Part shown: positions 45,013 to 55,092 of the stretch, piece after piece
How positions within the stretch are numbered: position 1 is the first letter of the stretch
How the letters are laid out: every line of letters starts with the position of its first letter
From: Rhizobium leguminosarum
GTDB taxonomy: Bacteria > Pseudomonadota > Alphaproteobacteria > Rhizobiales > Rhizobiaceae
Direction of reading: 5' to 3'
NCBI RefSeq assembly: GCF_017876795.1
Contig: NZ_JAGIOR010000001.1
Span: 1,126,501-1,190,500 of the forward strand
DNA: 64,000 nucleotides
Made by a program: the position numbers and the translations under genes
Notes under the pieces: generated by a model
The model's database searches: none
The model's input: only the letters and a program-made list of their open reading frames with translations
Told to the model about the DNA's origin: nothing

Positions 45013-46602
45013 TCACGATCCGGCTGCCCCGGACGCGACTTCGTCCAGCGCGGCGATGGCCTCCCTGAGAGCGGTCCTGACCCGGAGGCGATCGGCCGGC
45101 TCCAGCAGGCTCATATCCAGATGCAGGTCGAGGCCCGCGAGGTGCTCGCTGAGGATGCGGCTTTTATGGTCGGCACCGATTGTCAGCCCGTCCACCGCAT
45201 AGGGCACGATCTCGCGCTGTATACCCTTCATCGTGATCGGCGGCAGCGGATGGGCGTCGACGATTTCGTTCACCAGCGCATAGGTTTCATAGCTGATGAC
45301 GATCTCTCCTCCCTGGGCGACCGATTGCAGCCGGGCTGCGAGATTGGCCTCGGCCCCGATGATCGTATAGTCCATACGGTCACTGCTGCCAAAATTGCCG
45401 ACGTTGCAATAGCCGCTGTTGATGCCCATGCGGACGACGAAAGGCTCTTCGGTGCCGTTTCTGCGCCATCTCTCCTTGAGTTCGCCGAGACGGCGCTGCA
45501 TGTCGACGGCCATGCGCAGACAGGCTTTCGCGTCCTCTTCCGGACCCTTCGTTTCGGGGTCGCCGAAAAAGACCAGAATCGCGTCGCCGATGAACTTATC
45601 CACCGTGCCGCCATGCTCCAAGGCAATGTTCGACATCTCCGTCAGATATTCGTTCAGCATCTCCGTCAGGGCTTCCGGCTGCAGGCGCTCCGTCGTCGCG
45701 GTGAAATCCTTGATGTCGGAGAAGAAGATCGTCAGGCGCTTGCGCTCGGTATGGACGACGACATCCTTCTGGCCGGAGAAGATGCTTTTGTAAATCTGCG
45801 GCGACAGATAGCGCGAAATCTTCAGGGAAACGCTGGCGAGAAACTCGTTCGCCGCTTCCAGATCCTGGTTGGCGCTATGGATCGCGCGCGCCTGCTGCCG
45901 CTGGAGGATAATGAAGCTGATGCCGATGATGGCAACGAAAAGGAAATAACAGAGCAGGTATTTGAAGGCAAAGATGTTGCTGACATAAGGCTGCCGGATG
46001 ATGACTTCCTGAATGCCGCGCACATCGCCCACTTTCCAATCGGTCTTCGGGCTTTCAGGATGGGTGTTGTGGCAAGCAACGCAGGCTTGGCCCATGACGA
46101 CAGGGGTGACGAAGCGCAAGGTATCGATCAATCCGACACGGGTGAGATCGTTCAGCGTCTGCTGTGGATTGGAGCGCAGCGCAGCGAGCGCGTTCGTCTC
46201 GAAATCGTCGAGCTCGTGGGATGCGCGGCTCTTGAACGGCAGATCGGAGACGAAACGGTAGGTGATATTGGCCTGCTGCTCCTTGATGACGTCGCCGAGT
46301 TCCAGGGACAGGGTGGCAGGCAGCGGGATGGCGCCTGGTATATTCGCGTAATTGTGGGAGACGGTCGTGCCTTCGGTCACGCCGCTGGCGTGGGCGGCCA
46401 AAACGCGGCCCACGACATTGGCGGAATAATAGGAGCGTATGCTCGATATCAGCGAGCTCATGTCGCGGGCCTGACGCCGCAGGGTATTTCCCGACAAATC
46501 GCTGATATCAAGCCAGACGGTCAGCGGCAGCCCTGCGAGCATTGCGAGCACGACGACAATCAGCCAGTAGCCGCTTCGACGCGCGGCGGATTCGGAAATC
46601 AC
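45013..46602 (-). CDS. Class III nucleotidyl cyclase with Tll0287/DUF3365 heme-type sensor
   Basis: A 529-residue membrane protein. The GTG at 46602 is chosen for the GAGGGG just before it. Layout: helix near residues 10-32, periplasmic DUF3365/Tll0287-like sensor with CVACH (C174, C177, H178), a c-type heme-binding motif, second helix near 215-240, and a class III cyclase domain with [27 protein letters not shown] and [15 protein letters not shown]. The metal aspartates are present and K in DKFIGD suits ATP. It should make cAMP in response to a heme-sensed redox or gas signal (inference). It is divergent from the CHASE2 cyclase, with a repeat between. Confidence 0.92.
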   Translation of the reverse strand: MISESAARRSGYWLIVVVLAMLAGLPLTVWLDISDLSGNTLRRQARDMSSLISSIRSYYSANVVGRVLAAHASGVTEGTTVSHNYANIPGAIPLPATLSLELGDVIKEQQANITYRFVSDLPFKSRASHELDDFETNALAALRSNPQQTLNDLTRVGLIDTLRFVTPVVMGQACVACHNTHPESPKTDWKVGDVRGIQEVIIRQPYVSNIFAFKYLLCYFLFVAIIGISFIILQRQQARAIHSANQDLEAANEFLASVSLKISRYLSPQIYKSIFSGQKDVVVHTERKRLTIFFSDIKDFTATTERLQPEALTEMLNEYLTEMSNIALEHGGTVDKFIGDAILVFFGDPETKGPEEDAKACLRMAVDMQRRLGELKERWRRNGTEEPFVVRMGINSGYCNVGNFGSSDRMDYTIIGAEANLAARLQSVAQGGEIVISYETYALVNEIVDAHPLPPITMKGIQREIVPYAVDGLTIGADHKSRILSEHLAGLDLHLDMSLLEPADRLRVRTALREAIAALDEVASGAAGS

Positions 46603-46704
46603 GGCGACCCCTCGTTCTTCTCTGGAAAAGGCATTTTCGATCGCTACAAGAACATTTCGCCGACCGACCGGCAAGATCGAAGCCCTGTCATCCAGGCAAA
46701 AGCA

Positions 46705-46807
46705 CAAAGCGCATAGCATCAGATTTGATTCATGCGACGCGCTTTAGCCCTTGCTTTTATGCATGTCGCTATCCTGGAACGCTGCACACTTGCGAGCGAC
46801 ATGCATT
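46705..46807. repeat. Two-hairpin intergenic repeat, copy C
   Basis: First palindrome: AAAGCGCATAGCAT pairs imperfectly with ATGCGACGCGCTTT (46706-46746). Second palindrome: ATGCATGTCGCT (46759-46770) and AGCGACATGCAT (46795-46806), 12-bp perfect arms. It fills much of the 348-bp gap between the two divergent cyclase genes; I see no gene in the rest of that gap. Confidence 0.85.
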
Positions 46808-46950
46808 AGCCGAAACTGGAAGCGTCACCCGCGCGCTGAAAAGAGAGCACCTGGGCTGCATGTGCGAATGGTGTTTGGACCGAAAGCGGCGTAGCCTGCC
46901 GACAGGTGCGGGCCGTTCTGCCAGCCGTCGAGGGGACACCCGGTGAGATC

Positions 46951-49109
46951 ATGACGCGCGTCCAGCACATCGGTGTCGTTATCGGCCTGGCGATCGTGGC
47001 TCTGCTGACGATCCTGCGGGCAGACGATCCGGGAATTTTCAAGCTGATCCGTGGCGTGACTTTCGACGAATATCAGCGCCTGGTTCCTCGGACCTTCGAG
47101 CCGATGCCGGTCCGCGTGATTGACATTGATGAGGCCTCGTTGCGCGAATTCGGTCAATGGCCATGGCCGCGGGATCGGATGGCCCTGCTGGTGGATCGGC
47201 TTTCCGCGATGGGCGCTTCGGCCATTGCCTTCGATATTCTTTTCGCCGAGCCGGATCGGCTGTCACCGCGCAATGTTGTGAGCGAGGTTGCAGGCGTCGA
47301 TCCTTCCCTTGCCGAGAAACTGCCTGATAATGACGAAATTTTCGCCCGCTCGATTGCCGAGAAGCCCGTCGTGCTCGGCTTCGGCCTTTCCAATGAGGGC
47401 CATTACCGGCCGCCTGTGAAGGCGGGTTTCGCCTTCACAGGCGAAAGCCCCGTCTCGGCTCCTCCCTATCTCGGCGCCTCGACGCCGCTCAGGCCGCAAT
47501 TGGAGGCCAATGCGGCGGGGCTCGGCCATATCAGCCTCAACCCCGGCAACCCTTCGCCGGTGGTGCGGGCGGTTCCGCTGTTCCTGACCGACGGCGAGCA
47601 GCTCTATCCAAATCTCGCCATCGAGGCCCTGCGAGTCGCCCAGGGGGCGTCGACCTATGTGCTATCAGGCGCGCCCGATCGCACCGGCATCATGACATCG
47701 GCGAAGATCGGGGAATTCGTCGTGCCGCTGACGGCGGCGGGCGAACTCTGGCTTTATGTCAGCCCCGACCGGGCTGAGCGGTACATATCCGCCCGGCCGA
47801 AGGGGTTTCTCCCGAGGTCGCGGCTGCCATTGACGGCAGCATCGTCTTCGTCGGCACATCGGCAGCCGGGCTGCAGGACATCCGCGTTACGGCGCTCGGC
47901 GAGAACGTTCCTGGCGTTTCGCTGCATGCGCAGGCCGTGGAGCAGATTCTCTCCGGCCATTTCCTGTCGCGGCCCGACTGGGCGGACGGGCTGGAAATCC
48001 TGGTCATCGCGGTGCTCGGATGCCTGCTCGTCGTCGTGACGACCTTCGTCAGCCCGGCCGTCGCGCTGATCTGCGGCCTGTTGGCTACGGCAATGGCGCT
48101 CGTGGCATCCTGGTTGTCGTTTCTTTATGCGGGACTGCTTTTCGATCCACTGGCGCCAATCGTCAGCGGATCAATCATCCATTTTGCCGCGACCTCATTC
48201 AAGATCCTGGTGATCGACCGGGAGCGGCGGGCGGTGCGGCGCGCCTTCGGGCATTATCTTTCTCCGTCGCTGCTCCATCGTATCGAGCATACTCGCGATG
48301 CATTGCGGCTCGGCGGCGACGACCGTGAACTGACGGTCATGTTCGTCGATGTCAGGAACTTCACCGAGATCAGCGAGCGGCTGGCACCGACGAATGTCGT
48401 CGCATTCCTGAACACGTTGCTTGACGCGCTGAGCCGCCATGTGGTGGCCAATGAAGGTACGCTCGACAAGTTTATCGGCGATTCGATCATGGCATTCTGG
48501 AATGCGCCCATCGATGTTGCCGATCATCAAACCAAGGCGGTCCGCGCAGCTCTTGCCATGCGTGAAACGCTCACCGAATTGAACGCCAGCGACGCCTTCG
48601 GCTTCGGACCCGGACAACAGGTCGGGATCGGCATCGGCATTCATACCGGCCTTGCCTGCGTCGGCAATATGGGCGCCAAGACGCGCTTCAACTATTCGGC
48701 GGTCGGTGATGCCGTCAACGTCGCGGCGCGGCTGGAATCATGCTGCAAGGAAGTCGGCTTCGATATTCTGATATCCGACAGTACGGCAAGGTCGGTGCAG
48801 GGAATGGCGCTGATCGAGGCTGGCGCCATTCCGCTCAAAGGAAAGAGCAGCCGAACGCAGATCCTTGCCGTCGTCGGCGACGAACGCGTTGCCGCATCGG
48901 CCGAGTTTTCAGCCCTTGTCGTCACCCACCAGCAGCTGATGCAGGCCCTGCTTGCGCATTCGAAGAACACCCGCAAGCTTATCGGCGCGGCAAAGCTCAG
49001 GGCGGCGGGGGTGATCGGCGGCCTGGCGGAATTCTATCAGCGGGTATCCGGCAGGAGCGATCATTTTCGCGAGGTGAGTGATCGGTTCGAGAAGAGCGCG
49101 GCCGACTGA
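46951..49109 (+). pseudogene. CHASE2-adenylate/guanylate cyclase, frameshifted
   Basis: A class III cyclase with a large extracytoplasmic CHASE2 sensor. Start at the ATG at 46951 (MTRVQHIGVVIGLAIVALL, helix). The CHASE2 domain follows with VRVIDIDEASLREFGQWPWP and AIAFDILFAEPDR. Near 47791-47805 one base is missing: the frame in use reads RYISARPKGFLP and turns to junk, whereas the other frame continues with GVSPEVAAAIDGSIVFVGTS, three helices (LEILVIAVLGCLLVVVTTF and next) and a full cyclase domain (MFVDVRNFTEISERL, GTLDKFIGDSIMAFWNAP, YSAVGDAVNVAARLES), to the stop at 49109. The first frame ends at 48039. All cyclase residues look intact, so the damage is recent or a sequencing error. Confidence 0.85.
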
Positions 49110-49114
49110 AGGGG

Positions 49115-50094
49115 TCAGCGGTTGCGATTGAAACCCCAGCTTCTGTCGTGGTGCCGATCTCTGTCGTGATCGCGACCGCCATCGTGGTCGCGGTCGTGTT
49201 CTTGATGATCCTGGTCATTCCCGTGATGCTGGTCGTGGTTTCCGGGCCGGTCGTGATCATCATGCCCATCATGCTTGTCGGGCCTATCCGGCCTATCATG
49301 ATGCGGCATGTCGGGCTTGTTCGGCCGCTCCTTCTGCGGCTCGGCCTGCCTCTGCGGCGGATCCTGCCTTGGCGGAACGGGCGCAATCGCCGGTGGAGGT
49401 TTTCTGTCTTTTCTTTCGGGCGCGACAGACGCCATATTGCAGCCGCCGATCATGCCGATGCCGCCTGAAAGCCGCTGATTGCCGGAGAGGAAAGGGAGTG
49501 CGCGGGGATTTCCGAGCGTATCGAGAATGCTGGGATCGACCCGGCGTGCTGCCGACATATTGCCGTTCGGCTTGGCAACCACGCAATCGCAGCGCTGCTG
49601 CAACTGCCGGCAGCCGCCCGGGCCGCAAAACCGAGCCGCACCATTCAACAGGACGACGGCGGTCGTGCCATCCGGGCCGACGTAGAAATCGAAAGCGGTG
49701 CCGCGCACGCCGATCGTGCCGGCGGGCGTCAGGATCTGGTAGGCCGAGGAGTTGGAACTGCCGCTCACCCAGCGGAACGTACCCTTTGCCGCTCTGATGG
49801 TCAGTTTCTTGACCGATTGGGAATCATCGAAGAATATTTGTCGATCACGACCGACGAGCCCCAGCCGACTGCGAGCTTCGTGCCGTCACGGAACAGGAAC
49901 TGGCCAAGTCCCGATGGGGATGTCTTGATGCGTTCGTTGCGATGGACGCTGGTGTCGACTTCGATCGGGCCGCTCTCTCCCGTCACCTCCGTCTTGATGA
50001 CGACAGCTTGGCCGACCGGCTCGGCGGCGAGTGCCGGTTGCGCCCCAACAACCACAATGCAAAACGCCTGGAGTAATGAACGCCGACCCCACAT
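49115..50094 (-). pseudogene. FecR-domain periplasmic protein with Asp/His-rich tail, frameshifted
   Basis: Signal peptide (MWGRRSLLQAFCIVVVGAQPALA), then a FecR domain: VHRNERIKTSPSGLGQFLFRDGTKLAVG. Near 49830-49836 one base is missing; the first frame ends in SMIPNRSRN at 49801, and the correct frame continues with FDDSQSVKKLTIRAAKGTFRW, PAGTIGVRGTAFDFYV (FecR core) and a C-terminal tail rich in Asp, His and Arg (HDGHDDHDRPGNHDQHHGND) ending at 49115. The gene ends 5 bp from the stop of the CHASE2 cyclase, on the opposite strand. FecR-domain exported proteins and CHASE2 cyclases often occur as neighbours; a ligand-to-sensor role is inferred. The tail might bind metal. Confidence 0.82.
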
Positions 50095-50388
50095 GATACA
50101 ACCCCGGAAATATAAGGTGAATTAACATTTTAGTAACTGCTTGTCTTCTCGCCCACTTGGGCTAGGACCGGGCGGGTGGTCCCGGGAAAGGTTGGTTTTG
50201 CCTTAACCCGCCGAACGGCTTTCGCAAGCAGCGCACGATGTCCTAAAAACCGCGCCGTTTTCGGTGTCATGTCGCTTAGTGTCAAAAGCAAAGCTCTCGC
50301 GCGTCGCAAAACAACCGTTGTGCCGCATTTGGATTTGCGATTTGTATGGGCGCGGAGAACAGCCCTTTCCTGAAGGAGAAGAAGGCGG

Positions 50389-51642
50389 ATGCGGAAATAT
50401 TCGGTTTTTGCCGTGGCGAGGGAGGCCCTTCGTGGCCACAAGGGCTGGGAGAAGCAGTGGACTTCGCCGGAGCCGCGCGCCGAATATGATGTCGTCATCA
50501 TCGGCGCCGGCGGCCACGGGCTGGGTGCTGCCTACTATCTCGCCAAGGAGCACGGCATCACCAATGTGGCGGTGATCGAGAAAGGCTGGCTCGGCGGCGG
50601 CAATACCGGGCGCAACACCACTATTATCCGCTCGAATTATCTCTACGAAGAGAGCATGCACATCTACGAGCATTCGATGAAGCTCTGGGAAGGGCTTTCT
50701 CAGGAGCTCAACTACAATGTGATGTATTCGCCGCGCGGCGTGATGATGCTCTCGCACAATATTCACGACCAGCAGTCGTTCAAGCGGCATATCCATGCCA
50801 ACCGGCTCTACGGCATCGACAATGAATGGCTGACGCCGGAGCAGGCCAAGGCCTATTGCCCGCCGCTGGACATCTCGGCCAGCGCCCGCTATCCGATCAA
50901 TGGCGCAGCACTGCAACGGCGCGGCGGCACGGCGCGTCACGATGCGGTCGCCTGGGGTTATGCGCGTGCAGCCTCAGACCGCGGGGTGCACATCATCCAG
51001 AATTGCGAAGTGACCGGCATCCGGCGCGGCCCCGATGGACGCGTGACCGGGGTCGAGACCTCGCGCGGCTTCATCGGCGCCAAGAAAGTCGCCGTGTCGG
51101 CGGCCGGCCATACGACGACAATTATGAAGATGGCCGATGTGCGCGTGCCGCTGCAATCGAGCCCGCTGCAGGCGCTGGTCTCCGAGCCGTTGAAGCCGAT
51201 CTTTCCGTGTGTCGTCATGTCGAACACGGTGCATGCCTACATCTCCCAGTCCGACAAGGGAGAGCTCGTCATCGGCGCCGGCACCGACCAGTATAATTCC
51301 TATTCCCAGACCGGCGGCTTGCAGATCATCACCCACACGCTCGACGCCATCTGCGAGCTTTTCCCGATGTTCCGCCGCGTCAAGATGATGCGGCAATGGG
51401 GCGGCATCGTCGACAATACGCCGGATCGTTCGGCGATCCAGTCGAAGACGCCGGTTCCCGGGCTCTATGTGAATTGCGGCTGGGGAACCGGCGGGTTCAA
51501 GGCGACGCCGGGCTCGGCCAATCTCTTCGCGCATCTGATTGCCCGTGACGAGCCGCACAAATTCAATGCCGGGCTGACCCTGGAGCGTTTCCGCAGTGGC
51601 CGGCTGATCGACGAGGCGGCGGCGGCGGCGGTGGCGCACTGA
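50389..51642 (+). CDS. soxB: Sarcosine oxidase subunit beta
   Basis: A 417-residue flavoprotein subunit of heterotetrameric sarcosine oxidase, which oxidises sarcosine to glycine and passes the methyl group to tetrahydrofolate. The FAD loop is VVIIGAGGHGLGAAYYLA (near residue 36). HHxxxSNYLYE-like flavin contacts are present as IRSNYLYEESM. AAGGAG precedes the ATG at 50389. It opens the soxBDAG operon. In soil bacteria this operon serves degradation of sarcosine from creatine or glycine betaine. Confidence 0.95.
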   Translation: MRKYSVFAVAREALRGHKGWEKQWTSPEPRAEYDVVIIGAGGHGLGAAYYLAKEHGITNVAVIEKGWLGGGNTGRNTTIIRSNYLYEESMHIYEHSMKLWEGLSQELNYNVMYSPRGVMMLSHNIHDQQSFKRHIHANRLYGIDNEWLTPEQAKAYCPPLDISASARYPINGAALQRRGGTARHDAVAWGYARAASDRGVHIIQNCEVTGIRRGPDGRVTGVETSRGFIGAKKVAVSAAGHTTTIMKMADVRVPLQSSPLQALVSEPLKPIFPCVVMSNTVHAYISQSDKGELVIGAGTDQYNSYSQTGGLQIITHTLDAICELFPMFRRVKMMRQWGGIVDNTPDRSAIQSKTPVPGLYVNCGWGTGGFKATPGSANLFAHLIARDEPHKFNAGLTLERFRSGRLIDEAAAAAVAH

Positions 51643-51689
51643 TGACTACTACCATCTCGCTTTCCGCTCGGATGCTCGCTCCTTTCGTC

Positions 51690-51752
51690 GCTCACCCCCT
51701 CATCCGCCTTTCAGGCACCTTCTCCCCGCTGGGGAGAAGGGGAGGAGAAGGA
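51690..51752. repeat. GC-rich intergenic repeat inside the sox operon
   Basis: This holds CCTCATCCGCCTTTCAGG followed by CCTTCTCCCCGCTGGGGAGAAGG, a perfect hairpin of 10-bp arms (CCTTCTCCCC/GGGGAGAAGG, short CGCT-type loop). It is related to the element at 2765-2895. The GGGGAGGAGAAGG tail lies at the right distance before the soxD ATG at 51761, so the repeat may supply its ribosome site. Confidence 0.75.
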
Positions 51753-51760
51753 AATCACAC

Positions 51761-52102
51761 ATGCTGCTGATCCATTGCCCTTACTGTCAGGAAGAGCGCT
51801 CGGAGCTTGAATTCCGCGGCGCCGGTGACGCGCATATCGTGCGGCCCGCCGATATCGCCTCCGTCTCGGACGAGGAATTCGAGGCCTATTTCTTTCTGCG
51901 CGACAATCCGAAGGGGCTGATCTTCGAACGCTGGCGGCACATCCATGGCTGCGGGCGCTTCTTCAACGCGGCACGCGATACGGTGAGCGACAAGTTCATC
52001 GTGACCTACAAGGCGGGTGAGCCGAAGCCTGAGATCGGTGCGGCGGCCGAGAAGCATGCGCCTGTCGAGACATATGAAGCCGTGGAAGGAGAGGCGCAAT
52101 GA
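51761..52102 (+). CDS. soxD: Sarcosine oxidase subunit delta
   Basis: A 113-residue zinc-binding subunit. CPYC (C6, C9) and HIHGC (about residues 59-63) fit the family's Cys/His zinc site. The stop overlaps the soxA start by four bases (ATGA), so the two are coupled. The C-terminal 25 residues are Pro/Glu-rich. Confidence 0.94.
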   Translation: MLLIHCPYCQEERSELEFRGAGDAHIVRPADIASVSDEEFEAYFFLRDNPKGLIFERWRHIHGCGRFFNAARDTVSDKFIVTYKAGEPKPEIGAAAEKHAPVETYEAVEGEAQ

Positions 52103-55092
52103 GCGGCGTGAACCGTATCGTCGGCAAGGGGCGCCTGACGCCGGCCAGAACCGCGCGCTTCAGCTTCGACGGCAAGACCTATACAGCGCTGGAAGGCGAT
52201 ACCGTCGCCTCGGCGCTGATCGCCAACGGCGTGCATCTCGTCGGCCGTTCGTTCAAATACCACCGGGCCCGCGGCATTCTGTCAGCGGGGGCTGAGGAGC
52301 CGAATGCGCTGATCGACGTCGCCCGCGATAAGGCGCGCAAGCAGCCGAACGTGCGCGCCACAGTGCAGGAAGTCTTCGACGGCATGATCGTCAGCTCGCA
52401 GAACCGTTGGCCGTCGCTTGCCTTCGATGTCGGCGCGGTCAATAATTTGATGTCGCCGTTCTTCGCCGCCGGTTTCTACTACAAGACCTTCATGTGGCCG
52501 CGTGCCGCCTGGAAAAGCGTCTACGAACCGATCATCCGTCGTGCCGCTGGCCTCGGCGTCGCGCCGACGGAGGAGGATCCCGATCATTATGCCAGCCGCT
52601 ATGCCCATTGCGACGTGCTGGTGGTCGGTGCCGGCCTTGCCGGGCTTTCAGCGGCGCTGGCCGCGGCCGAGAGCGGCGCCCGGGTGATCCTGTGCGACGA
52701 GCAGGCGGAAGCGGGCGGGGCATTGCGTTACGATATTGGCGTGACGGTCGACGGACAGGACGGCAATAGCTGGGCGCAGAAGGCCGTGGCGCGCCTGAAG
52801 TCGATGGACAATGTCGAAGTCCTGGTCCGCACGACCGCCTTCGGCTACTACAACCACAATTTCGTCGCTCTTGCCGAGCGCGTTACCGATCATATCGCCA
52901 GGCCTTCCCGCGATCTGCCGCGCGAGCGGCTCTGGCAGGTCCGGGCCAAGCGGGTGATCCTTGCCACCGGTGCGATCGAGCGGCACATGGTATTTCCGAA
53001 CAACGACCGGCCGGGCATCATGCTGGCCTCGGCGGGGCGGATGTATCTCAATCACTACGGCGTCGCCGTCGGGACCAAGGTCGGCATCTACACGGCGCAT
53101 GACTCGGCCTATGAGGCCGCTTTCGATCTGAAACGATCAGGGGTGTCGATCGCCGCCATCGTCGATAGCAGGCAGGCGCCGGGAGCGGCGGTGCTGGAAG
53201 AGGCGCGTGCGCTCGGCATCGATGTTCTGGCCGGCCAGTCGGTCGTCAACACGTCGGGGCGGCTGCGTATCTCATCGATGACGGTGGCGCGCAACGGCGG
53301 CGGTTCGTCGCGCAAGATCGCGGTCGATGCGCTGCTGGTTTCGGCCGGCTGGACGCCGTCGGTGCATCTGTTCTCCCAGTCGCGCGGCAAAGTGGCCTTT
53401 GACGCCGAAAGCCAGCGTTTCCTGCCCGGCTCCTATGCGCAGGACTGCCTCTCGGTCGGCGCCTGCAACGGCACCGACGATCTACAGCGGACGATCGAGG
53501 AATCGCTTGCTGCGGGCGAGCTGATGGCGCAGGCGACCGTCGGAAGCAGCGGCGAGAAGATCGCAATTTCGGCTGAGCAGGCCTATGACTGGACGGGCGG
53601 CATGATCGGCGCTGCCGAAGGCGCTGGCCCGAAGACCAACGCCAAGGCCTTCATCGATTTCCAGCACGACGTCTGCGCCAAGGATATCCGCCTTGCCGTG
53701 CGCGAGGGCATGCATTCGATCGAGCATATCAAGCGCTTCACGACCAACGGCATGGCCTCCGATCAGGGCAAGCTCTCCAACATGCACGGCCTGGCGATTG
53801 CCGCCGAAATGCTCGGCAAGGAAATCCCGCAGGTTGGTCTCACCACTTTCCGTGCGCCCTATACGCCGGTTACCTACGGCACGTTGATCGGCCATTCGCG
53901 CGGAGAGCTGTTCGATCCGACGCGCAAGACGCCGCTGCACGACTGGGAAGAAGCCCATGGTGCGGTCTTCGAGGATGTCGGCAACTGGAAGCGTGCCTGG
54001 TTCTATCCGCGGGCGGGCGAGACCATGCATGAGGCGGTCGGCCGCGAATGCCGGACGGCACGCGAGGCGGCAGGCATCTTCGACGCCTCGACGCTCGGCA
54101 AGATCGAGGTAGTGGGGCCGGATGCGGCAAAGTTTCTCAACCTCATCTACACCAATGCCTGGGACACGCTGAAGCCCGGCAAGGCCCGCTACGGCATCAT
54201 GACCCGCGAAGACGGCTTCGTTTATGACGACGGCGTCGTCGGCCGGCTGGCAGACGACCGTTTCCACGTGACGACGACGACCGGCGGCGCGCCACGCGTT
54301 CTCCATCACATGGAAGATTACCTGCAGACGGAATTCCCGGATCTGAAGGTATGGCTGACCTCGGTGACCGAGCAATGGGCTGTCATTGCCGTGCAGGGAC
54401 CGAAGGCGCGCGACATCGTCTCGCCGCTGGTCGAGGGGCTCGATCTGTCGAACGAAGCCTTCCCGCATATGAGCGTTGCCGAGTGCACGGTCTGCGGCGT
54501 GCCGGCACGGCTCTTCCGCGTCTCCTTCACCGGTGAGACCGGCTTCGAAATCAACGTGCCGGCCGATTACGGCCAGTCGGTGCTCGAAGCGGTCTGGGCC
54601 AATGCCGAGCCGCTCGGCGCCTGCGTCTACGGCACCGAGACGATGCATGTGCTTCGCGCCGAGAAGGGGTACATCATCGTCGGCCAGGATACCGACGGGA
54701 CCGTGACCCCCGATGACGCCGGACTTTCCTGGGCGGTCTCGAAGAAAAAGACGGACTTCGTCGGCATTCGCGGGCTGAAGCGGCCGGACCTCGTCAAGGA
54801 TGGGCGCAAGCAGCTCGTCGGCCTTATCACCAAAGACCCGAAGCTGGTGCTCGAAGAAGGCGCGCAGATTGTCGCGAGCCCGAACGAGCCGAAGCCGATG
54901 ACCATGCTTGGTCACGTCACATCGGCCTACTGGTCGGAAAATTGCGGCAGGTCGATCGCCTTCGCGCTCGTCGCCGGCGGCCGGGCGCGGATGGGCGAGA
55001 CGCTCTATGTGCCGATGGCGGACCGAACGATCGCCGTCGAAGTGACGGATATGGTATTCTTTGACAAGGAAGGAGGCCGCATCCATGGCTGA
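52099..55092 (+). CDS. soxA: Sarcosine oxidase subunit alpha
   Basis: A 997-residue subunit with three parts: an N-terminal 2Fe-2S-ferredoxin-like (DUF/Fer2-type) section with KTYTALEGDTVASALIANG, a NAD-binding Rossmann part with VVGAGLAGLSAALAAAESG (starts near residue 175), and a C-terminal GcvT/folate-binding domain from about residue 610 with AREAAGIFDASTLGKIEVVG and FTGETGFEIN. Full length, no frameshift. It binds NAD and tetrahydrofolate. It overlaps soxD at its start and soxG at its end. Confidence 0.96.
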   Translation: MSGVNRIVGKGRLTPARTARFSFDGKTYTALEGDTVASALIANGVHLVGRSFKYHRARGILSAGAEEPNALIDVARDKARKQPNVRATVQEVFDGMIVSSQNRWPSLAFDVGAVNNLMSPFFAAGFYYKTFMWPRAAWKSVYEPIIRRAAGLGVAPTEEDPDHYASRYAHCDVLVVGAGLAGLSAALAAAESGARVILCDEQAEAGGALRYDIGVTVDGQDGNSWAQKAVARLKSMDNVEVLVRTTAFGYYNHNFVALAERVTDHIARPSRDLPRERLWQVRAKRVILATGAIERHMVFPNNDRPGIMLASAGRMYLNHYGVAVGTKVGIYTAHDSAYEAAFDLKRSGVSIAAIVDSRQAPGAAVLEEARALGIDVLAGQSVVNTSGRLRISSMTVARNGGGSSRKIAVDALLVSAGWTPSVHLFSQSRGKVAFDAESQRFLPGSYAQDCLSVGACNGTDDLQRTIEESLAAGELMAQATVGSSGEKIAISAEQAYDWTGGMIGAAEGAGPKTNAKAFIDFQHDVCAKDIRLAVREGMHSIEHIKRFTTNGMASDQGKLSNMHGLAIAAEMLGKEIPQVGLTTFRAPYTPVTYGTLIGHSRGELFDPTRKTPLHDWEEAHGAVFEDVGNWKRAWFYPRAGETMHEAVGRECRTAREAAGIFDASTLGKIEVVGPDAAKFLNLIYTNAWDTLKPGKARYGIMTREDGFVYDDGVVGRLADDRFHVTTTTGGAPRVLHHMEDYLQTEFPDLKVWLTSVTEQWAVIAVQGPKARDIVSPLVEGLDLSNEAFPHMSVAECTVCGVPARLFRVSFTGETGFEINVPADYGQSVLEAVWANAEPLGACVYGTETMHVLRAEKGYIIVGQDTDGTVTPDDAGLSWAVSKKKTDFVGIRGLKRPDLVKDGRKQLVGLITKDPKLVLEEGAQIVASPNEPKPMTMLGHVTSAYWSENCGRSIAFALVAGGRARMGETLYVPMADRTIAVEVTDMVFFDKEGGRIHG

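Noticed and set aside
45121..46716. Plus-strand open frame of about 530 codons antisense to the heme-type cyclase
   Set aside because: Antisense shadow of a gene with clear cyclase and CxxCH motifs; no ribosome site or domain.
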